Shown piece after piece: positions 1 through 6,885 of a stretch of 41,068 bases of DNA. The notes beneath the pieces were generated by a model. The model ran no database searches. It saw only the letters and a program-made list of their open reading frames with translations, and had not been told where the DNA came from. Position 1 is the first letter of the stretch. Each line of letters begins with the position of its first letter. The position numbers were made by a program, and so were the translations under genes. Origin of the DNA: Gammaproteobacteria bacterium (GTDB lineage Bacteria > Pseudomonadota > Gammaproteobacteria > Enterobacterales > GCA-002770795); the NCBI GenBank assembly GCA_003696665.1, contig RFGJ01000266.1, forward strand, positions 1 through 41,068. The letters run 5' to 3'.

Positions 1-30
1 TAACCTATGCAAATAGGTACAAATACCTAT
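1..30. repeat. Short ACCTAT/ATAGGT inverted repeats
   Basis: ACCTAT at 3-8 and ATAGGT at 13-18 form an inverted repeat, and ACCTAT appears again at 25-30. The third copy overlaps the left arm of the terminator. These may be operator half-sites or chance; no partner protein is evident. Confidence 0.3.
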
Positions 31-60
31 CACCTCACGCGGGTGATGGGTATTTTTTTT
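21..60 (+). terminator. Rho-independent terminator at the left edge
   Basis: Bases 22-34 pair with 42-54 (AATACCTATCACC with GGTGATGGGTATT, one T-G wobble) around a 7-base loop. A run of eight T follows at 53-60. It would stop + strand transcription entering from the left edge. That makes sense if the map is circular or permuted and shields the promoters at 511 and 606. Confidence 0.8.
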
Positions 61-75
61 GCCCGTACTTACTAA

Positions 76-87
76 CTATTTTGCCAC
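76..87 (-). repeat. Dispersed motif, exact copy
   Basis: Reverse complement of GTGGCAAAATAG. On the - strand the extended form is AAGGTGGCAAAATAGTTAGT. Intergenic. Confidence 0.85.
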
Positions 88-263
88 CTTGCTACATAGG
101 CTAGACGTATGAGGCTCAGCAAGCCTATGCTATTCCCTAACCCACCCATTCTAGCCTCCTCCCACTTTGCCTAACCTTCTTGAGCCTTATAGGTGTGGCT
201 GTGTTGATGTTGTGACTAGGTGGTGAGGGCAAGGGTTCAGCCTCAACCAAAATTGCTCTACCC

Positions 264-329
264 CTGCGCGCGCGCACGCGTTAGTATATATATATACTCT
301 AAGAATATATATATAATAATATACTATAG
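264..329. repeat. Alternating CG tract followed by AT tracts
   Basis: A short alternating pyrimidine-purine GC run (about 265-280) is followed at once by two long TA runs (about 284-296 and 304-327). GC alternation can favour Z-DNA and the TA runs should melt easily, so this resembles a DNA-unwinding element. The origin role is inference. Confidence 0.5.
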
Positions 330-332
330 CGA

Positions 333-352
333 GGTAGTACGAAGCTACTACC
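333..352. repeat. Perfect 7-bp hairpin
   Basis: GGTAGTA and TACTACC flank the 6-base loop CGAAGC, directly after the AT tract. There is no T tract, so it is not a typical terminator. Confidence 0.5.
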
Positions 353-415
353 GAGCGTAGATGGTAGTTTATTTGGGAGAGGGTAGAAGTTTAGTGTCGT
401 GTTACCTATATCGGT

Positions 416-427
416 GTGGCAAAATAA
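416..427 (+). repeat. Dispersed motif, one-mismatch copy
   Basis: GTGGCAAAATAA, one base from the consensus. Similarity to the copy at 9669 extends rightwards through GTAGTGTAA, so these two share a longer unit of about 22-24 bases. Confidence 0.75.
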
Positions 428-432
428 GTAGT

Positions 433-470
433 GTAATTCTCGAATGAGCGAAGACGAATGAGAGAATTTA
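433..470 (+). repeat. Left member of a paired leader element
   Basis: This 38-base stretch begins GTAATT, ends AATTTA and has the core CGAATGAGCGAAGACGAATG (441-460). A related element lies in inverse orientation at 40692-40729; the 22-base cores match at 17 positions. Each precedes the outward-facing gene block on its side. AATTCTC (435-441) and GAGAATT (462-468) can pair. Confidence 0.6.
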
Positions 471-510
471 TATAGGGTCTGGGCTATTAAAAATTTTGTG
501 AGATAGGGGG

Positions 511-540
511 TTGACAGATGGGGTGAGGCTACGGTATTCT
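511..540 (+). promoter_or_regulatory. Sigma70-like promoter P1
   Basis: TTGACA at 511-516 and TATTCT at 535-540 are separated by 18 bases. It points at the ParB-like gene 130 bases downstream. Confidence 0.6.
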
Positions 541-605
541 GTTTACAGATGGATGAGAGGACGAGTTGAGCAAGGGGAAAGCAAAAAAATAAATTCCCAA
601 AGCGC

Positions 606-636
606 TTGACAAACCCAACTTACCCACCCGTGCTAA
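606..636 (+). promoter_or_regulatory. Sigma70-like promoter P2
   Basis: CTTGACA (-35 at 606-611) and TGCTAA (631-636) are separated by 19 bases. The sequence around the -35 (GCGCTTGACA) is identical to that of the stronger promoter at 9055. It would start transcription just upstream of the gene at 670. Confidence 0.5.
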
Positions 637-669
637 GTTAAGAGTACACACAACAAAAGGACAAGGACT

Positions 670-1731
670 ATGACACGTTACGATGGCGAACAGTTCTACA
701 ACAGACTAGCCAAAAACAAGCAAGACGAGCTGACTTCTGCGTTCGTAAAGTACCTGAAAGAAAACGAAGAATTCTCACCATATACCTTGTACGAGGACGG
801 TCTGTTCCCTGACACACAGAAGTTCGAAACCCTACCCCTGTCCGAGTTGCTCGATGCCGTGGAAGTGGTGGAGCAAGCGGAACTGCAAGAGTCCTCAGTC
901 ATCAGTATCCTCAAAGGCGACAAGGGTTTGCTCAAAGGTAACCCTTTATACACGTTTCTGGAGGTGTCCAATACTGTTGATGGTATTGTAATCATCAGCG
1001 GTCGCCACAGGGTAACGGCGCTTTCATTGCTGGGTTTCTTAGCTGAACAATGGTGCACTGCCCATGATGCAGAGTTCGACTATGAAGCGTTCATTGACCA
1101 ACCTATCCCCGTTATCTTTCGTAGATATGATGTAAACATCGTCACCGCTACTAACGGTAGCCGCACGATGCGACCCTTCGAGAAGTCTAGCGTTGCTGGT
1201 CAAGCCTTGGGCATCGATACTTCCAACGTGACTGAGCTTTTGGAAAGCATGGCGAGCGGAAAATTCCCTAAAGGTTTCGCCCTTGCCGTCGGTCTGGAAT
1301 TGGATAACGCTGAGCTATCGCCTAACACCACTCTTGCCATCGTCAACAGCGCACTGTCTAAGCTGAAGATGGGAAGCAAGCTGGGTGCTAAGCTAACCAA
1401 GCGCTTCGAGACTCTTGAAGTACTGCTCGCCGCGTTCCCTGACGCACTGCAAACGGCACTGCAAAAAGGTGGCTACGTCGATGCAACTGGCGAGCTGTCG
1501 GGCAATGTTGCCCGTGGTGCTTCGAGCATCGGTGAACTTGTGGCTAAGGCGTTGCTGACTAACCCTGAAGTCAAGGCTTATATCGACGAGCTAGTGAAGG
1601 CTGAGCAAGTGGCGGCTAAAGCACGCGGCAAAGCGAAGGCAACCAAGACCACCAGCCGCAAGCGCCCAGCCGCAAAGACCGAAACCATTGACACGCTAAG
1701 CGATGAAGCGCCCGCCGATGATGAGTTCTAA
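670..1731 (+). CDS. ParB-like (sulfiredoxin-fold) protein with basic tail
   Basis: 353 aa, first gene of the + block, with a good ribosome site (AAAGGACAAGGA) just before the ATG. Residues about 100-160 carry the ParB/Srx signature: a hydrophobic strand, then SGRHRVTALSLLG, then IPVIFRR. The C-terminal 45 residues are rich in Lys, Arg, Ala and Thr (KARGKAKATKTTSRKRP), typical of a non-specific DNA-binding tail. Phage ParB-like proteins include nucleases and DNA-binding regulators; which this is cannot be told from sequence. Its promoter-proximal position fits an early protein. It is one candidate binder of the dispersed 12-bp motif, which is inference only. A hairpin and a motif copy follow the stop codon. 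Confidence 0.6.
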   Translation: MTRYDGEQFYNRLAKNKQDELTSAFVKYLKENEEFSPYTLYEDGLFPDTQKFETLPLSELLDAVEVVEQAELQESSVISILKGDKGLLKGNPLYTFLEVSNTVDGIVIISGRHRVTALSLLGFLAEQWCTAHDAEFDYEAFIDQPIPVIFRRYDVNIVTATNGSRTMRPFEKSSVAGQALGIDTSNVTELLESMASGKFPKGFALAVGLELDNAELSPNTTLAIVNSALSKLKMGSKLGAKLTKRFETLEVLLAAFPDALQTALQKGGYVDATGELSGNVARGASSIGELVAKALLTNPEVKAYIDELVKAEQVAAKARGKAKATKTTSRKRPAAKTETIDTLSDEAPADDEF

Positions 1732-1743
1732 GCCCTAAGTCCG

Positions 1744-1765
1744 AGGGGAGACCACCCTCTCCCCT
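1744..1765 (+). terminator. Hairpin after the ParB-like gene
   Basis: AGGGGAG (1744-1750) pairs with CTCCCCT (1759-1765) around an 8-base loop. A T-rich stretch follows that runs into the motif copy at 1779. It is probably a leaky terminator or RNA-stabilising hairpin. Confidence 0.55.
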
Positions 1766-1778
1766 AAGATTATCTTAT

Positions 1779-1790
1779 CTATTTTGCCAC
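1779..1790 (-). repeat. Dispersed motif, exact copy
   Basis: CTATTTTGCCAC on the + strand, in the gap after the ParB-like gene and just before the start of a small membrane-protein ORF. Confidence 0.85.
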
Positions 1791-1792
1791 AC

Positions 1793-1996
1793 ATGTACAG
1801 ACTCACCGCGATATTTATTTTTCTTTGCCCGCTTCTACTATTCCTTATCACCCTCATCTTAGGTATACGCCATGAACAGAACAGATGTAACGCCCAGTGT
1901 TCAGAGTTACGTGAAGCGACACGGCAAAGCAGCCTCATCGGGGATGTTGTGCGAGAGGATGATTATATCCTACAAAGGATGGACACCTTCATCTAA
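1793..1996 (+). CDS. Small single-span membrane protein
   Basis: 67 aa from the ATG at 1793; a TTG at 1784 would add three residues but lies inside the dispersed motif. Residues about 4-26 are one uninterrupted hydrophobic segment (LTAIFIFLCPLLLFLITLIL), followed by a charged soluble tail. The last 125 bases overlap the next ORF in another frame, so one of the two may be spurious or start later. The strong membrane segment in the non-overlapping part argues for a real gene. Function unknown; a small membrane protein expressed early could act on the host envelope, which is inference. No clear ribosome site is visible. Confidence 0.45.
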   Translation: MYRLTAIFIFLCPLLLFLITLILGIRHEQNRCNAQCSELREATRQSSLIGDVVREDDYILQRMDTFI

Positions 1997-2543
1997 GCAA
2001 GACAACATAGAACTGGACATCGACGCGAGAGATGGTTACGGTCTGTCCTACTCACTCAAGACGGGCATAGCCAACGAACGCAGTAACCGACTCGCCTTTG
2101 AGTTGGACTATGAAGATGCTCAGGGTAATGTGTTCCCATCTTGGTACGCTACGGGTAAGGCAGACTTCTATGTGTTTGGTTATCATAACCAATTGCTCTA
2201 CATCCACCGCGCTCGGTTACATGAATACATCGAAGCCAATGGTTGGGACTGTGTGCTAAGACCTAGCAAGGAAGTACTAGACGCGAACCAACAAAACCAC
2301 ATCGCCAAGACCTGTAGGAATGGCATCATTTCCATTCATCGACTGTATGCTAATGGACTGGTAACTCACACTGAGGTATTAAACTATGCCGACCGACGCA
2401 TTAAAGAGTATCATCGAACGCGCTATGACAGCACTCTACCAGGAAATGAGCTGCGCTTCCTTAGAAGTGGAAAGCGTTACCCAACAGGTACGGCATCGTT
2501 GCTCCGTATGCGACTGCTTAGTATCGGAACCAGTGCCGCGTGA
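1872..2543 (+). CDS. Unknown protein, overlapped at both ends
   Basis: 223 aa, not recognised. The central part (residues about 50-165) has a well-formed alternation of polar and hydrophobic residues with motifs such as SWYATGKADFYVFGY and IHRARLHEYIEANGW. This could be a small nuclease-like alpha/beta fold, but no catalytic set can be assigned. The first 125 bases overlap the membrane-protein ORF. The last 158 bases overlap the zinc-ribbon gene at 2386, where this frame becomes basic and low in complexity, so the natural end may be overprinted. The ribosome site is weak (AGGT seven bases before the ATG). Confidence 0.6.
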   Translation: MNRTDVTPSVQSYVKRHGKAASSGMLCERMIISYKGWTPSSKQDNIELDIDARDGYGLSYSLKTGIANERSNRLAFELDYEDAQGNVFPSWYATGKADFYVFGYHNQLLYIHRARLHEYIEANGWDCVLRPSKEVLDANQQNHIAKTCRNGIISIHRLYANGLVTHTEVLNYADRRIKEYHRTRYDSTLPGNELRFLRSGKRYPTGTASLLRMRLLSIGTSAA

Positions 2544-2682
2544 CAACGGGCGAGGGTTTCATAGCTGGTGTCTCAAGTGCAAGACCACATTCGACCGTAG
2601 CATAGACGACATTATTAGGAGCAAGTATCATGCCACGTTACCCCGACCGGAAAAACATCGAGCAGTATTTAGAAGGCGGTAA
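2386..2682 (+). CDS. Small zinc-ribbon protein
   Basis: 98 aa with a GAGG about 10 bases before the ATG. Residues about 38-66 contain two paired-cysteine knuckles, CSVCDC and CLKC, separated by about 20 residues with an intervening His (GFHSWC). This is the layout of a zinc ribbon or treble-clef finger. Such small phage proteins often bind DNA, RNA or the host RNA polymerase; none of these is shown here. It overlaps the upstream unknown gene by 158 bases and the downstream gene by 53 bases, always in another frame. The basic C-terminus (HRAVFRRR) lies inside the overlap. Confidence 0.6.
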   Translation: MPTDALKSIIERAMTALYQEMSCASLEVESVTQQVRHRCSVCDCLVSEPVPRDNGRGFHSWCLKCKTTFDRSIDDIIRSKYHATLPRPEKHRAVFRRR

Positions 2683-3307
2683 AATTTGGGAAGTGTTAGA
2701 CGCTATTCGTTCTGACTCTGTACTCATGCCAGAACTACCGTGCCGACCCGCAGACATACTTGAGCTGTGCAAGATGGTCAAGTACATCGCACTGTGCAAG
2801 GTGGTAGGCGCAGCGGCTCACCGTTACTACCGTCGAAACATTAATAACGGACTGCCAAAGAACTGGGAAGATGGTATCTCAGATTATCAACAGGATAATC
2901 TAGCCGTGTGTAATGACCGCATCATCACATTAGACAGACTCATCCGAGCGTTGCGGCATCTGCCTATCAAGTGTATCATTCATGCTTACTACTCTAGGTT
3001 TGGTGGCTTCGAGTTTGTTAGGAGTGCGTCGCAACGTGGTGTCGCATTGCCCGGTAACGACACCCGCGCCCACAGTTTAGCACTTAAAGAACAGTACGTG
3101 TCATCCATCGCACACGACCTTGCCTCTGAAGGTGTAGCACCGACAGCAGAAAACATTCTAGAAATAGTTGTGGCTGTAGAGGAGGCAAAGACAGGTACGG
3201 ACATCAACCACCGCACGCTCAAGCGATGGCAAGCTATCATCGACCGTCATTTGCAGTGTTACCAAGTAATGTACCCTATTGCTTTGGAGGAGTGGTATGA
3301 AACTTAA
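2630..3307 (+). CDS. Unknown mostly helical protein
   Basis: 225 aa, preceded by a good ribosome site (AGGAG, spacing about 8). I do not recognise the family. The sequence looks largely alpha-helical, with a Cys/Ala-rich helix around residues 43-65, a Tyr/Arg stretch and a C-terminal segment (TLKRWQAIIDRHLQ) that could be a recognition helix. It starts inside the zinc-ribbon gene and ends 11 bases inside the next small gene, so translation is probably coupled along the cluster. The position just upstream of primase suggests an early or replication-associated role. Confidence 0.65.
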   Translation: MPRYPDRKNIEQYLEGGKIWEVLDAIRSDSVLMPELPCRPADILELCKMVKYIALCKVVGAAAHRYYRRNINNGLPKNWEDGISDYQQDNLAVCNDRIITLDRLIRALRHLPIKCIIHAYYSRFGGFEFVRSASQRGVALPGNDTRAHSLALKEQYVSSIAHDLASEGVAPTAENILEIVVAVEEAKTGTDINHRTLKRWQAIIDRHLQCYQVMYPIALEEWYET

Positions 3308-3533
3308 TGACTACATGGAGCAAGAGCAAGCAGACTACACGACACGCGTCATCAGTAACACCCGTGAGCTGGAGGCTTATGAGTATGCCGCACAGCACAG
3401 ACCATACATTGTGGTCATGCCTTACCCTTATATCGACCTGCTTGAGTACACATACCTAACCGTGTTCAACCTGTTAGGTGGTGGTATGGTGCAAGGAATA
3501 CTTAACCGAATGGAGGATAGCTGCGAACTATGA
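3297..3533 (+). CDS. Small unknown protein
   Basis: 78 aa. The ATG at 3297 is chosen over an in-frame TTG at 3279 because a near-perfect GGAGG lies six bases before it. The protein is acidic at its start (MKLNDYMEQEQ) and has a hydrophobic stretch near residues 44-67 (IVVMPYPYIDLLEYTYLTVF and a Gly-rich continuation) that might be membrane-associated. No family recognised. Its stop overlaps the next start (ATGA), indicating coupled translation. Confidence 0.6.
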   Translation: MKLNDYMEQEQADYTTRVISNTRELEAYEYAAQHRPYIVVMPYPYIDLLEYTYLTVFNLLGGGMVQGILNRMEDSCEL

Positions 3534-4027
3534 ACGCCTTCATTTCCGCCGCATTCTATGACCATCGCGCCAATGATGATATGCCTCCCACTTGGAAAGA
3601 GGCTATCACTAAAGCACACATCGAACACTCTCCGCACTACCAATTCCTTGAGCATGTTACGTGTCTCTACCAGTGGGATGAAGGGTCGCCGCTGTGTGCA
3701 ATAGACATCGCCCTTAATGGTACATCGTGCTTCATCGTTGACAATACGCAAGTTCTCTGGGATACTATATACAAGGATGCGTATGTATCTCTCGGTATGC
3801 CGTGCGACCAAATAGGTACGTGCTTTGAAGAGTTCTATTACACGACTAAAGAGCGCTGGACTATTAGCCCTCTCGCCTTGCGCCACCTACGCAAGGGAAC
3901 CTACACCAAAGACACAGTTTCCTGCACATCATTTGCACGGTTAGCATTGCCAGAGTTACGCCGTGATGCATTCACAGCAGGCGGACTGTATAAGGAAATG
4001 TTGAGGCTAAGAAATGGTACGTTATGA
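3530..4027 (+). CDS. Unknown protein upstream of primase
   Basis: 165 aa, starting in an ATGA overlap with the preceding gene and with GGAGG about 13 bases upstream. It contains several His, Cys and Trp residues but no recognisable motif. The middle segment (LCAIDIALNGTSCFIVDNTQ) looks like paired beta strands. The end overlaps the primase-helicase start by 14 bases. Function unknown; likely co-expressed with the replication genes. Confidence 0.6.
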   Translation: MNAFISAAFYDHRANDDMPPTWKEAITKAHIEHSPHYQFLEHVTCLYQWDEGSPLCAIDIALNGTSCFIVDNTQVLWDTIYKDAYVSLGMPCDQIGTCFEEFYYTTKERWTISPLALRHLRKGTYTKDTVSCTSFARLALPELRRDAFTAGGLYKEMLRLRNGTL

Positions 4028-6419
4028 ACTGCCTGAAGGTTATGAATATGGGGTGACCCACACACGTTGTTACTGCCATCGATGTGGTGGCAGTGACAAC
4101 ACCAGCAATACAGAAATGTTCCACGGTTCTAAACTGATAGGACATTTTGTTTTCTGTAACGCATGTCGCAACATACGTCACCCTGAGTATGTTGTTAATA
4201 GGTGGGAAAAGTGGAAGCGTACGACACTAACAGATGTTGTGCCCTCTCGTCTTACTAAAACCAGTGTGGCAAAAAACTATAAAGGTAATGGCACAAGGAA
4301 GCTTATGTTTAAGCCTAGCAACATCAAAGACACGAACACCAACCGATGGGGTATAGCGCCGGAAATTCTTAAACTCTACGACGTTAGCCTAAAGGATGGC
4401 GAATGGAGGTTTCCACTATTCAGACCCACAGGTGAGCATGTAGGCTACCACACCCGCAGGTATGACCCGCTCGATGACACAAAGTATGAGGCTAACTATA
4501 CGAACGGCGTGCCCATAAATGAGGTACTGTTCGGTCAACCCACTGCGCGCTACATCGACAGAGGTACGCTGGTATTCTGCGAGGGCATGACCGACACACT
4601 AGCCGCTAGACAGATGGCAGGAACCCGTGCGGGTACGTATACATTTGTGGGTGCGGCATCGGCTACGGTACTAGCGCAAGTCATCGCAAACGCTTGGGAG
4701 TGGGCGAGTAAGTTTAAGTCTGTCCTGTACTGTGTGGATAACGATGAGGCTGGACGGCGGGCGGCCGCAGCGGTTAAAGCGCTCAACTTGCCCAAGCTGA
4801 AACAACTTATTTTGCCACCTACGACAAAGGATATTCGACAGCTCCTCAATGAGGGCAGAGAGGGTGTGTTTATTGACTCCCTCTATGCCGCAGGGGCTAA
4901 CGCGCTGGACTGTCTGATGTCACCAACCGAGATGGCTGAGGCAGTTCGCAAGAAAAGGGGCACAGCCTACCCTACAGGGGTCAGCAGCCTTGATGAATTG
5001 CTTAAAGGCGGACTGTACCCACATGAGCTGTCGGTGTGGCTTGCTGGGTCAGGGAGTGGCAAGTCTACGTTCGGTCGCTACCTCCTATCCCGCCAAGACA
5101 ACGGCGCTTATCTTCCCTTCGAGGAGAGTGCAGACCTAGCCATTAGCAAATACTACGCTCACACTATTGTTGCTACACCCAATGGGCTGGATGAAGATAT
5201 GCTTGCACTCGCGCAGCGCACAGCCGTTGTGCGTACCGACCGCATTCAACTGGATAACAACACGGTCGATGAGTGGTTGCAATGGTTCGGTGCTTTCATC
5301 GTGAGCAGTGGTCGCAACTTCTTCTTGGTTGACCACATCACCAACGTCGCACAAACGCTGCGTGGTGACAGTGAGCGTGAGCGCATTCAGCAACTCATGG
5401 CAGGTATGGCGGAGCTGGTCAAACGCTACCCCATTCACATTGCTGTACTCTCGCAGATAAACCGACCGTCTGTAGAGTACGATGAAAACGGTGAAGTGGT
5501 AGACCACCCCGTCACACTAACATCGGGGTTTGGTGCGAGTGCCATTGAACACTACGCCTTTGTAGTGTGCGGTATCGATGGACGGGATGACCGCACCCGT
5601 ATCCGTTTGCTCAAAGATAGGAATGGCGGTCAAGCAGACAGAGATGGTAAGGTGTACACCACAGTAACCTACTCGTCTGGCTTATATAGCGGTGGCAAAA
5701 TAGCACTAGGTAAGGACAATGCCCAGGAAATTCAACAACACGAAGACAACATACAAGGGGCTGAAGTTCGACAGCCTAATGGAACTGGAGCTGTACAAGC
5801 AGCACGAAGCGCAACTGACACGTCTGAACCCACAGATGAAACTGTTCCGTTACACGGAGGTGAAGGAATGGACGCATACACCGGACTTCCAGACCCCAGT
5901 GTGCTACATAGAAACGAAGGGGATGATAACGGACATCTACGCGCAACGCACCGAGAAACTTATTCGGGAATTAGGGGACGCATTCCGCAACCGATATCGG
6001 CTTGTGTTTGCAAACCCAAAGGTGAGAGTGGGCAAAAGGAAAGTCAACGCTGGTTACTGGGCGACAGCGCTTGGTCTGGAGTGGATAACAGCGGGGGAAC
6101 CATTACCCGCCCACTGGCTAACCAAGGGCGCACCGGTGCCACCACCCCCACCCCGCATGGGTCTGATAATGACCAGGGCAAGAACGTCAACCGCAGAACT
6201 CTTGCTCCAAAGTCTACCAAAGCACGGCACGGGGATAACAATGGTGGGTCTGCCACGGGTACTGTCCGACCTGAAGAAAATAAAGACGCAGAAAAACAAA
6301 AGCGTTTTCCGTTTCGCCGGGCACACGTGGCTACCGTGCCACCACAGCAAGATGGTGGAGGAGTGGAAGAACGCACAGTACATCCTAAGCGTGACCGATG
6401 GGGAAGGAAACTCCAATGA
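4014..6419 (+). CDS. T7-type primase-helicase with long overprinted tail
   Basis: 801 aa. It makes RNA primers and unwinds DNA at the fork, as T7 gp4 does. An N-terminal zinc-binding domain has Cys21, Cys24, Cys48 and Cys51. A TOPRIM primase core follows, with LVFCEGMTD (about residue 186) and CVDNDEAG (about 241). The RecA-type helicase has Walker A AGSGSGKST (about 344-352), Walker B FFLVDH (about 437), a Gln-sensor segment (HIAVLSQINRP) and the late LLKDRNGG motif. Recognisable helicase ends near residue 565. The next 233 codons overlap the endonuclease gene in another frame and encode a Gly/Thr/Arg/Gln-rich tail, unlike the short acidic tail of T7 gp4. An exact motif copy (5692-5703) sits at this junction. 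Confidence 0.9.
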   Translation: MVRYELPEGYEYGVTHTRCYCHRCGGSDNTSNTEMFHGSKLIGHFVFCNACRNIRHPEYVVNRWEKWKRTTLTDVVPSRLTKTSVAKNYKGNGTRKLMFKPSNIKDTNTNRWGIAPEILKLYDVSLKDGEWRFPLFRPTGEHVGYHTRRYDPLDDTKYEANYTNGVPINEVLFGQPTARYIDRGTLVFCEGMTDTLAARQMAGTRAGTYTFVGAASATVLAQVIANAWEWASKFKSVLYCVDNDEAGRRAAAAVKALNLPKLKQLILPPTTKDIRQLLNEGREGVFIDSLYAAGANALDCLMSPTEMAEAVRKKRGTAYPTGVSSLDELLKGGLYPHELSVWLAGSGSGKSTFGRYLLSRQDNGAYLPFEESADLAISKYYAHTIVATPNGLDEDMLALAQRTAVVRTDRIQLDNNTVDEWLQWFGAFIVSSGRNFFLVDHITNVAQTLRGDSERERIQQLMAGMAELVKRYPIHIAVLSQINRPSVEYDENGEVVDHPVTLTSGFGASAIEHYAFVVCGIDGRDDRTRIRLLKDRNGGQADRDGKVYTTVTYSSGLYSGGKIALGKDNAQEIQQHEDNIQGAEVRQPNGTGAVQAARSATDTSEPTDETVPLHGGEGMDAYTGLPDPSVLHRNEGDDNGHLRATHRETYSGIRGRIPQPISACVCKPKGESGQKESQRWLLGDSAWSGVDNSGGTITRPLANQGRTGATTPTPHGSDNDQGKNVNRRTLAPKSTKARHGDNNGGSATGTVRPEENKDAEKQKRFPFRRAHVATVPPQQDGGGVEERTVHPKRDRWGRKLQ
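5692..5703 (+). repeat. Dispersed motif, exact copy (in helicase gene)
   Basis: GTGGCAAAATAG read in frame as GGKIA, right at the end of the recognisable helicase domain and 16 bases upstream of the endonuclease start. Functionally this is an inter-gene position. Confidence 0.85.
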
Positions 6420-6885
6420 TGGCGTGCTATTCGGTGCTAACGTCGGGTGCCCTCGCATTGTGCTAGACTTTGTGGGCAACTACCGACCGGGCGCGGTGGC
6501 ACTGGAAGATAAGACTTTGGTTGTGCCCGTACCCGTTGAGCTACAGTACCCGATAGCTATCGAAAGCCTAATACGCACGGCAGTAAGTATGCTAGGCGCA
6601 CAGCCCCAAGGTAAAGAGGCGTGGTTGTTTGACCTTGACGAGTACGAAATGGTGTGGGCTGGTGCGTTTAACCCTGTGTTTGACCAAAAACAATACATGC
6701 CATCGACGGCAATGCTGGCTCTAGTCATTCGTCTAGTGCGTGGGCTTAAGCTTTACGACTTGACAAACATGTCGGGATACCTTAAGATGTTAAATAACAT
6801 CAACGAACCGTTCGACTTCGACGCTAAGACAGGTAAGAGCAACATCACTGAGGTTAGAAACTATTATGAAGACTATCGCAGTTGA
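5719..6885 (+). CDS. Endonuclease I (T7 gp3-like) fused to an unknown domain
   Basis: 388 aa, with ribosome site AGGTAAGGAC before the ATG. Residues 1-140 look like T7 endonuclease I, a Holliday-junction and branch-cutting enzyme that also degrades host DNA. They carry Glu22/Glu24, Asp56 (TPDF), Glu65 and Lys67 (IETKG), at almost the same numbers as T7 Glu20, Asp55, Glu65 and Lys67. The domain ends near PAHWLTKG. A Pro-rich hinge (APVPPPPPR) then leads into about 240 residues that I do not recognise. These have a possible alpha/beta stretch (residues about 218-255, YILSVTDGEGNSNDGVLFGA) and a helical end. T7 gp3 is 149 aa, so the extra domain is notable. The first 701 bases also encode the helicase tail. 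Confidence 0.8.
   Translation: MPRKFNNTKTTYKGLKFDSLMELELYKQHEAQLTRLNPQMKLFRYTEVKEWTHTPDFQTPVCYIETKGMITDIYAQRTEKLIRELGDAFRNRYRLVFANPKVRVGKRKVNAGYWATALGLEWITAGEPLPAHWLTKGAPVPPPPPRMGLIMTRARTSTAELLLQSLPKHGTGITMVGLPRVLSDLKKIKTQKNKSVFRFAGHTWLPCHHSKMVEEWKNAQYILSVTDGEGNSNDGVLFGANVGCPRIVLDFVGNYRPGAVALEDKTLVVPVPVELQYPIAIESLIRTAVSMLGAQPQGKEAWLFDLDEYEMVWAGAFNPVFDQKQYMPSTAMLALVIRLVRGLKLYDLTNMSGYLKMLNNINEPFDFDAKTGKSNITEVRNYYEDYRS

Larger units (their letters stand above)
1..669. other. Left non-coding control region
   Basis: No convincing gene lies in these 669 bases. They contain a strong rho-independent terminator, two copies of the dispersed GTGGCAAAATAG motif, an inverted repeat at 95-101/123-129 (CATAGGC/GCCTATG), an alternating GC then AT tract, two hairpins and two sigma70-like promoters that lead into the first + gene. 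If the ends of the window are joined, this region and bases 40671-41068 form one roughly 1.07-kb divergent intergenic region between the two gene blocks. That is a plausible place for an origin and for early and late control. Confidence 0.7.

Noticed and set aside
6044-6479. Two long - strand ORFs within the endonuclease region
   Set aside because: They are antisense to two + strand frames in a stop-poor region, have Ser/Pro/Arg-rich non-protein-like sequence and lack ribosome sites.
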